From Acanthamoeba lenticulata (taxonomy: Eukaryota > Discosea > Longamoebia > Acanthamoebidae), in the NCBI GenBank assembly GCA_002179805.1, contig NAVB01000705.1, positions 1 through 23,835 of the forward strand: a stretch of 23,835 nucleotides of DNA. Reading direction: 5' to 3'. This document shows positions 10,001-17,093 of this stretch, piece after piece. The notes beneath the pieces were generated by a model. That model made no database searches. It was not told the origin of the DNA and saw only the letters and a list, made by a program, of their open reading frames with translations. Position numbers and translations under genes: made by a program. How positions within the stretch are numbered: position 1 is the stretch's first letter; every line of letters starts with the position of its first letter.

Positions 10001-10751
10001 GAGGACGACAACTGCTTCATCGTCACCGAATACTTTTCTCAAGGCAGCGTGTTTGACATTCTTCACGGCAAGAATGCGGAATGTACGCGACCCTCGTGTC
10101 GTGCGCCACGCCACACACGCGCGTCTCTGACTTGTGTGTTGTATTTTTTCGTCTGCAGCGACGCGCCAACACTGGGACATCAGGACGGCGACGTCGATGG
10201 CGCTGGACATCGCGCGCGGTCTGGCCTACCTGCACGCCATGAACGTGGCCCACCGCGACATCAAGTCTCAGAACGTGCTCGTACGCGTCTCCTTTCTCTT
10301 CGTTGCGCTCTCCTGCGAGATGACGTGCTGATATCGTTGCGTGCGCGTGTTGTTCGAGCAGATCCGAGAGGACATGAGCGCGTGCGTGGCCGACCTCGGA
10401 ATCTCGCGCATCGTGGGCCCGCGCATGACCAAGGCCATGGGCACCCCGCGCTACATGGCGCCAGAGGTGATCGGGGGCAAGGTGTACGACACGTCGGCCG
10501 ACGTGCACAGCTTCGCCATCCTGTACTGGGAGCTCATCACCGGCAAGATGCCCTACGGCGAGCTCCAGAACGGCTGGCAGGTCGCCGGCGCGGTGACCTC
10601 GGGCAAGCGGCCGGCGCTGGACGGCGCCTGGCCCCAGGCCATGCGCGACGTGCTCGCGCAGTCGTGGGACCCAGAGCCCACCGTGCGGCCGCCCTTTGCC
10701 GACCTTGTGGTGCGCCTGGAGGCGATCCTCCACGAGCTCAGCACGGACTAA
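4056..10751 (+). CDS. LRR / armadillo-like / TKL-type protein kinase, 23 exons (5' exon missing)
   Basis: Exons: 4056-4167, 4285-4383, 4498-4662, 4752-4869, 4943-5208, 5299-6058, 6155-6932, 7019-7114, 7181-7254, 7336-7590, 7682-7870, 7940-8143, 8213-8316, 8390-8496, 8569-8655, 8747-8979, 9064-9156, 9234-9320, 9409-9507, 9587-9712, 9816-10082, 10159-10280, 10362-10751. All 22 junctions keep phase, giving 1,609 residues. Order: a helical N-terminal region (about 1-165); a low-complexity region with an SPTSP tract and about 25 serines; leucine-rich repeats (about 700-1105) interrupted by a Gly-rich insert; a helical armadillo-like region (about 1110-1345); and a kinase domain (about 1350-1605). 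The kinase has GGGVSAYV, VAVKKY, HRDIKSQNVL and GTPRYMAPE, but DLG replaces DFG. All catalytic residues are present, so it is probably active. The 7871-7939 intron is in frame and could be retained. The first exon enters in phase 2 and no upstream exon fits, so the start is unknown. Confidence 0.9.
4439..4474 (+). repeat. TCA/TCG microsatellite in an intron of the LRR kinase gene
   Basis: Repeated ATC and GTC triplets fill the middle of the intron 4384-4497. A similar TCG/TCA run at about 5600-5655 is exonic and encodes the poly-serine tract, so the same repeat type occurs in both coding and spliced-out sequence. Confidence 0.7.
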
Positions 10752-10930
10752 CCACAGCCATGAACGCAGTAAAAAGGCTGCGGAAAACACGCGATGTAAC
10801 GCAAGAAATAAGAGGTGAATTTCATAAATGTATAATGTCGACTGCATATTTGATGTCGACCGACCGACAGTTTTTAGTGTTTTTATTGCATTCCAATCTC
10901 ATCAAAAGGGAAAACAAACGATCTGGCAAG

Positions 10931-11404
10931 ATGAGCGTGGTCGAATATGGCGGCAAGACGGACAACTACGAGTGGACGCAAACGAAGGACGAGGTCACAG
11001 TGATCCTTAAGGTGCCTGCGCATTTCAAGGCGCGTGATTTTGTGTCGAAGATGGAGCGCTCGTCGATCGAGTTTGGCGTCAAGGGTCAAGCGCCCCTGCT
11101 CAAGGGCACCTTCCCTAAGGGTATTAAGGTTGCTGAGAGCACATGGACGAAGGAGGGTGACACCGTCGAGATCTCCCTCAGCAAGGAGAAGCTGCAGAAC
11201 ATCGCCGACCCTGATAAGGAGGAGTGGTGGGACTGCCTTGTCGAGGAGGACAAAGAAAAAGAAGGTGGTGCCATCGACGCCGAGCTGATTGAAGCCAGCA
11301 AGTACCTCGACGAGGGTTTGCTCAAGCAAGTGAAGGCCAAGAAGCTCGAGAAGAAGGCTGCTGAAGCCGCCGCTGCTGCTGCTGCTGCGCCCAAGGACCC
11401 ATGA
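10931..11404 (+). CDS. NudC-like CS-domain (p23 fold) co-chaperone
   Basis: An intronless 157-residue protein starts at ATG 10931 after an A-rich leader. It opens with YEWTQTKDEVTVILKVP, continues with IEFGVKGQAPLLKG, then STWTKEGDTVEISLSK and ends the domain with EEWWDCL. This is the CS (CHORD-SGT1/p23) beta-sandwich pattern, closest to the NudC branch with its paired Trp near the end. NudC-family proteins work with Hsp90 and dynein/LIS1 as cytosolic co-chaperones. There is no N-terminal coiled coil as in full-length NudC, so it resembles the short NudC-domain or p23-like forms. The C-terminus is helical and charged, ending in KKAAEAA, an alanine run and PKDP. It starts only 179 bp after the LRR kinase stop, so its promoter must be compact. 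Confidence 0.88.
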   Translation: MSVVEYGGKTDNYEWTQTKDEVTVILKVPAHFKARDFVSKMERSSIEFGVKGQAPLLKGTFPKGIKVAESTWTKEGDTVEISLSKEKLQNIADPDKEEWWDCLVEEDKEKEGGAIDAELIEASKYLDEGLLKQVKAKKLEKKAAEAAAAAAAAPKDP

Positions 11405-11907
11405 TCATGTAGCCACAGCTTGTTTCTGTACATCAAACATCATTGCGTTTCTACTTGTGGGGTGCATGTGATTGTTTTGTTTTTAAGGGCGAACTGCGAC
11501 CGTTGATCCTAGTGCTTACTGGCGACAACACACGAGCGTGGCTACTGGGCAGCACTACGTTCAGTTAGCCAGAAGGCGCACGACATTGATGACGCACAAT
11601 GTGTTTGCCCGAGCACAAAACGAGCCAGAGCCACTTCGCTTTTATCCTGGCCGTGAGGCACGCGAACTGTGTTGCCGGTTGGTTGAGCTAGTGCATCGCT
11701 TCCAACCCCGAAATTGGTTGGGGTGATTGGTTGAGTTAAAAGACCAGCTTCCTGTTGGCGAAAGTTCCCCGCGGTGGTTGTCACGCTTTTCAGTTGGTAT
11801 CTGCTTTCTGTACACTTGTGCTTGTTCCCCTCATCCTGTCGTTTGGTCTTCTTCTTCTTCGTTGCGACTTCAGCAGTAGAACATCAAAACACAAAACACA
11901 CAGCGTG
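11405..11907 (+). other. Intergenic region; no gene recognised
   Basis: Between the NudC-like gene and the surface-protein gene there are about 500 bp with only short frames on both strands and no motif I recognise. A pyrimidine-rich stretch (about 11820-11865) followed by an A/C-rich stretch leads into the ATG at 11908; it probably holds the promoter and leader. No clear TATA box is visible. Confidence 0.4.
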
Positions 11908-13942
11908 ATGGAGGGCTCTTCCTGCCTGACGATCCGATCATCACCTACAACCTGGCTGGTGACTTTGATGTCGGTTGGCCTGCTTCTGGTCAGCCTTGCC
12001 TCTCCCTCAATGGCGGTGGGCACGTGTGGCGAACTGGACTCTATGTTCGCCCGCTCCTCTTCTAGTGGTTATTTAGGTTTCAAGCTGGGGCAACGATTTG
12101 AAGTTACCAACGCCATCATGGTGACCTCCTTCATGGTGAAGACCTATCGTTCGTTCTTCCACCCTCTCTCCCCCATATCTTTACCCAACAAAACAGAGAA
12201 CTGACATCTACACACTACATTTTTGCTTGCTAGCCGCCAACGTCGAGAGAGCCGAGCTCTACACAGACGTGAACACCCTTCCGGGACAACCCATTCAAGA
12301 TGGCCTGCTCACCCCGACGGCCTTGGCGAATACGACCCAAGGGGATCTGTACTACACATTCGATGTGGCTCAGCCCGACGGTCTCTACCTGGGTCAAGGT
12401 TTCTACTGGCTCGTGCTGTCTAACAAGACTGCTTATGTTGGCATGAACTATGTTACGCTCTCCACTTTCAACACTTCCCTTCCGGTGGTGCTGCGCACAT
12501 CGGCGACCTTGAGTGGCTCCTACAGTTCTGGTATGTGGGGGCATAAATCCTCAACGTTCCGACTCAGCATCTCCGGATGTGACCTGGCTGGCATCCCCTC
12601 GACCACACCCTCCTTCTCCCCGACGCCTTCACTCACCCCATTGCCAACGCCCTCCCCTTCACTGACGAGGTCTCCATCGCCTACCAACTCTCCTTCTTCG
12701 AGCCCGTCGCCAACGAACTCTCCCTCTTCGAGCCCATCGCCAACAAACTCCCCTTCCTCGAGTCCATCTCCAACAAACTCTCCTTCTTCAAGTCCATCGC
12801 CGTCCACCTCTTCTTCGCCAACACCAAGCGTTTCCCAGAGCCCCACCCCGTCGACTTCCCCAACCGCGAGTTCGAGCCCAACGCCGTCCACTTCCCCAAT
12901 CAGCCTGGCGGCCATCCTCCCGCTGGTGAAAAACGTGACCGCCGACTTTGGTTCTGCCGCCGTCGCTGTCAACATCTCAGCCCCATTGGCATCACCTGGT
13001 GCGGGGATGACCGTCTCCTCCCAGCTTGTCGGGCTGGAGGCCGCCAACAAGTCCCTTTCGCCATTGGTCTTGGCTGGTAATGTCATGAACTTCCCCTCCA
13101 GTGGAATCATCCAACAATTTAAAATTTTTAAGCTTTTTTTTGCAGAGTTTGAAATGTCAGTCGTGAACAAGACCGAGCAGGTTGACAACACCAACGTCAC
13201 CACGACAACCTTTATCTACACGACTCAGCTGGACAACGAGACCACGCTTGAGCAAGCATTCGGCTTCCATGCGTCAGCCAAGTCGCGCCAGTTTGCCAAC
13301 ACGGTCTTCCACGTCGACGCCGGCTCGGTCAAATGGTCCATTGACCTCACGCGATCCGCCCACGACCACATCGACAACGCAAACAACACTGCAGCAGCCC
13401 TGACGTTCCGCTACCGGTTGTTGAGCCTCATCAACGACACGCAAGCCCAGTGCACTGAGGCGAGCTCGGTCATTGAGTGGACCAACACGCCCGAAGTGGG
13501 CATGACGAGCTACTTCCTCTCGTTTGCCCCGTCCTCCAGCTGCGGAAGCAGCCTCGGCTGCACGGTTCAGGTGTTTGACAACGCCGTGGTGGACGGCGTC
13601 ATCACGCCCATCAAGCACGCCATCCTCGTTGAGCAGGCGGCCTCCCAGGCCTTGGCCCAGTTTGTGCTCGAGTTGCGATTCCCGGGCTTCAACCACTCGC
13701 TGAGCTACGATCCAAGCATCAGCCTCGGGCAGCTGGTCGGGCGTGGTGACGACGGCAATGGCGGCTACGGTTTGAGCGGCAGCGACAATCTGGGCCTGAT
13801 CGTGGCGGTGTCTGTTGCAGTCCCCGTGGCCGTGGTTGTTGTGGTTGCAGTCATTGTTGCAGGTCTGATTCTCATCAAGAGGCGCTCCCGCGCCTCCATC
13901 ATCCGCCTCAATTGTGCAAGCACATTCAACAATAAGGTGTAG
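11908..13942 (+). CDS. Type I surface protein with Ser/Pro stalk and C-terminal membrane anchor
   Basis: Three exons: 11908-12148, 12234-13100 and 13146-13942, giving 634 residues. The first intron fits phase only with the GTTCGT donor at 12149. The second is only 45 nt, AT-rich with a pyrimidine run before the AG, and a multiple of three, so reading through would add 15 residues. A signal peptide (TWLVTLMSVGLLLVSLASPSMAVG) leads into a beta-rich domain with FEVTNAIMVTSFMVKTY, YTDVNTLPGQP and FYWLVLSNKT. This order resembles bacterial surface 'choice-of-anchor' domains, an inference only. A stalk of 10-residue SPSSSPSPTN repeats follows, then an ectodomain with several N-glycosylation sites, a strong hydrophobic helix (VAVPVAVVVVVAVIVAGLIL) and a short basic tail (KRRSR). 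It is probably a plasma-membrane glycoprotein; no ligand can be inferred. Confidence 0.82.
12671..12808 (+). repeat. 30-bp coding minisatellite (SPSSSPSPTN units)
   Basis: Full 30-bp units start at 12689, 12719 and 12749, a diverged one at 12779, and a partial copy precedes them at 12671. Each encodes about ten residues of a Ser/Pro stalk. Synonymous differences between units show that the array is not brand new. Confidence 0.85.
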
Positions 13943-14104
13943 TAAGTTGTAGTAAGAATCAATTATCAATTAATCCTTTTCAATTTCATTTAATTCACTC
14001 ACACACGGCTTGAGTGGAGGTCTCCGCTCTCTGTGGTGACCTGCTGGTCAAAGAAGGTGTGCTCGAAGGCCAAAGGCCTCAGATCCCCACGACGCCCTGC
14101 AAGG

Positions 14105-15740
14105 TTTCAGCAAGCTCATGTGTAAGTGTTGGCACGCCTCGCCCTTGAAACGATCCCGTACGAGAACAGGTCGGCCCTCTCGTCGTACTTCTCACCGCGG
14201 ATGATCTTGGGCGTGGTCCAGCACGGCGTGCCACAGCGGGTCATGGTCGAGTTCTCACGGGCTGCAGGGAATGCAGGTAATTGAGCTCGAGGGCCGCGCC
14301 GCGCAGGAGCTGCAGCTTCTGGTGCCACGTCAGCTTGACCGAGGCGTCGGCGAGCAGGTCCTTAAGGGATCCGCGGGACATGAACTCGGTCAGGATGCAC
14401 AGATTGGGACGCCAAAAGCGGCAGGACGCGCCGATGAAGAGGACGATGTTGGGGCGGTGCAGCTCCGAGAGGAAGGCCATCTCGGCGCGGAACTTGAGCA
14501 TGCGCCACTCATCGAGCTTCTGCTTGATGAACCGCTTGACGGCCACCTCGACGCCCTTCCACCAGCCGCGATACACGAATCCATAGGAGCCAAGCCCGAT
14601 CTGCTTCTCCACTTGCACTTCAGCAATGTCATTGATCCAGCGGCACAGGTTGGCCGACGTCAGGAAGTTGTTCTCCTTGAACGCCATCCCCTCGCCGACG
14701 ACCGTCTGCACTTCACCGCTGCCTTGGATATCAGCTACCTCATGGTCGTCGTCCAGCTGCTAGTCCGCCCGATGGCCGGCCGTGAGGCCTACGCCGCCAA
14801 AGAAGCGCGACGCAAGGCCGTCGACCTTGACCTCGAATAGCTGCGAGCCTTGGGGCGCTTCCGGCATCTCGAAGCGGCCGAGCGAGGCCACGCGGCCCGC
14901 ATAGGACTTCAGCTCGTCTGCCGCCTGGAGCTTCTTGTGGACGGCCTGGCTCATGACAATCTGACCGCCGTGGGTCAGCGCGGTGATACGGGCCGCGGCG
15001 TTGACCACCGGGATGTATTCTACGCGCCTGGTCATCGGATCGCGCACGCTGCGGGCCGCGCCAGCATGGACGCCCATGCGCACTCGAAGCCCGCGGAACA
15101 GCACGCGGTCGTCGATGTCACCCCATTCCTCGGCACAGGCCAGGTGGCCGAAGAGGGCCTCGGGCCAGTCGGCGTCGAGCAGGGCGCGCTGCACGTCGCA
15201 GCACCAGGCCAGCGCGTCGGCGGCCTGCTGGAAGGCCATGCAGAAGGAGCCCTCGCCCGAGTTCCTGTCCCGGAGGAACGCCCAGAGCGACGCCGCGCGC
15301 GTGATGTTGGTGAAGACGATGGTCACCTCCCCCTCGGGCGCCCGCGCAGCGGTCGAGTTTGTAGTCGTCCCTGCGCCAGACCTGTGGCCAACAGAGTCCG
15401 AGGACGTCGACGAGGCCGAGCCCACCGTGTCCATCATGGTGGTCGCCCGCTTGGCGTCTCCTGAGTGAGCCGAGGACGAGGAAGACGAGTGGGATGACGT
15501 TGTGCGCGACATGTGCGACCCGCGATGGCTGCTGTTCCCGAACGAGTCGCCGTGCATGGCCGAAAGCCTAGTCATGATCTCGAGGAAGGTCGGGCGGCGG
15601 GACTCATGCCGAGGTAAGGCTGCTCGCGGGTGAGCAGCTCCCAGAGGATGATCCTGAACGAGTAGACGTCGGCCAGGATGAGGTCCACATCCGCCGCCTT
15701 GTTGAGGATCTCGGGAGCCGCCCAGTGGACGCTCCCAGCC
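14105..15740 (-). pseudogene. Decayed kinase-cyclase-kinase gene
   Basis: Read on the minus strand, this begins inside a TKL kinase C-lobe (SVHWAAPEIL, DVYSFRIILWELLTREQPYLGMSPAA). It jumps with a frameshift and a loss of some 30 to 40 codons near 15605 to RPTFLEIMTRL, passes a Ser-rich linker, and enters a class III nucleotide cyclase domain (VFTNITRAASLW, LRVRMGVHAG, VNAAARITALTHGGQI). An in-frame TAG at 14762-14760 interrupts the linker before a second TKL kinase (IGLGSYGFVYRGWWKG, VAVKRFIKQKL, PNIVLFIGASC). That kinase breaks at about 14265: LHSLQPV runs straight into ENSTMTRCGTPCW in another frame, so the HRD loop and DFG segment are deleted. Only C-lobe scraps remain to about 14105. The N-terminal part of kinase 1 is missing and a copia fragment lies in its place. 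This kinase-cyclase-kinase order is known to me from large Acanthamoeba receptor-like proteins. Confidence 0.85.
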
Positions 15741-15745
15741 CTGTC

Positions 15746-16314
15746 CTTGCTGGACCATTACACCACCTGTTTCACCACTGACAGTGGGGAGAGGCACTTT
15801 GTACTGTGGTCCATGGGTTCAACCAGCTTCCTAAAAGACCACCAGCCATTCCCTACTTGAGGACTGGAAACAACAACAAACTCTATTTTAACCAGTTTTG
15901 GACCTTCAGCTGCCACACTTATGTTCTAGACCAACATGGATGTGGCAAGCTCACTGATTATGCTTAAGCTGCCATGTGGACCACCCAGCCACAGAAGTGT
16001 GTTGGCCTCTCCAGCACAAAGGCTGAGCTCAATGCCCTCTCTGAAGGCGCCAAGCAGGCACTCTACCTTCAGCGCCTGATGCCAAACTTCTGCGGCCAGA
16101 TCAATGTGCCTGTGAAGATCCACAATGACAACCAGAGTGCATTGACTCTGGTCAATGGTGACCACTTGACCTATCAAGGTTGCATGAAACACTATGACAT
16201 CAAGTTGGCTCATCTCTGTGACTTGCCAGTTTAGAGCCTCATTGCAACCAGCTACTGTTCAATGAACAACATGCCTGCTGATCTTTTCATGAAGCTGCTG
16301 CCTCATTGGGGGCA
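15746..16314 (+). mobile_element. Ty1/copia retrotransposon 3' pol fragment (RNase H), degraded
   Basis: From 15971 a frame reads MWTTQPQKCVGLSSTKAELNAL, then KIHNDNQSALTLV and MKHYDIKLAH, which is the copia-type RNase H with its Glu and two of its Asp residues in place. After a stop at 16232-16234 the same frame continues with CSMNNMPADLFMKLLP, the usual end of copia pol. An in-frame TAA at 15965-15967 and disrupted frames in 15746-15960 show decay, and the first catalytic Asp region is not readable. The rest of pol, gag and the 5' LTR are absent: the fragment starts abruptly next to the broken kinase-cyclase gene, on the opposite strand. Confidence 0.85.
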
Positions 16315-17093
16315 TGTTGGAGGAGCCCAGCGTCCAAGGAGCCCATGGTCGTGGCAGTCAGCCACGACATGACATCCCTGGACGTTCTGAGAGTGGGACT
16401 CCCAGGGTCAATGCAGTCAACGCGCTCCCACCAATCCTCTCTCTTGCGTAACGTGCCAGGGAGGCAGCAGAGCCAATCCCGAATATCTGATGCTGCGATG
16501 GTGGAGTGCAATTACAGGTTATACAGGCAGTGAAAAGAATGGCTTTGACGTTGAGGAAAGGGCACGTACTTGACGTTGTCCTGATGGTACAGATAAGCTG
16601 AGCTCCAGGGAGCCATGGATGTGGGCCGAGATTTGAGGTGCCGGGGCCATAGAGCTGAACGCCAAATGTACTGACTACACAGGCCACACGCTTATGTAAG
16701 TACCAGAGCCGTGATTACTTGAGAACTTCCATGCTTACCTTCAACGGAGAGAAAGATGGTTGCCAAGGTGAAGAGCAGAAGGAAGGTTGCCCTTCTTGGC
16801 GACTGCATGGCTGTGGTAGGCTTGATGAAGCGAAAGGAAAGAAGAGAGGACACTATGGCTTATGAGAGTGTCTGCCTTCGAACACTAAAGGCCTCCGACA
16901 TCTTTGCCACTCGACCGTGATTGGGCAGGAAAAATGGTCTCTTGGCTGCGCTCCTCTTCGGAAACTGTCCCCCAGCTGGACTTGGCATACACGTTTCTCT
17001 CTTGAGTGTATTTTAGGTGAGTCCCCGTATGGGTAAACCACATCTGCGCAACCTTTGTTCAATCAGTGGTAGAGCGAAAAATTGCCTTTAGGC
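16315..17093. other. Probable remnant 3' LTR followed by non-coding sequence
   Basis: Right after the pol end and a short G-run (GGGGG), TGTTGG starts at 16315, the usual 5' terminus of a copia LTR preceded by a polypurine tract. I cannot find a matching CCAACA end, so the LTR length is unknown. The remainder up to the pseudokinase stop has only short frames without motifs and no gene that I recognise. Confidence 0.5.
16348..16368 (+). repeat. Perfect 8-bp inverted repeat (hairpin) in the presumed LTR
   Basis: GTCGTGGC, a 5-base AGTCA loop, and GCCACGAC form a perfect stem. With one bulged G the pairing extends to ATG/CAT on either side. It lies about 35 bp inside the presumed LTR. Confidence 0.8.

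Noticed and set aside
16853..17062. Minus-strand frame of 69 codons beside the pseudokinase stop
   Set aside because: Short, no motif, and located in probable retroelement remnant sequence.
17049..17090. tRNA-like A-box text (CAGTGGTAGAGCG)
   Set aside because: No B-box or cloverleaf follows within 80 bases. Probably chance or a worn SINE fragment.
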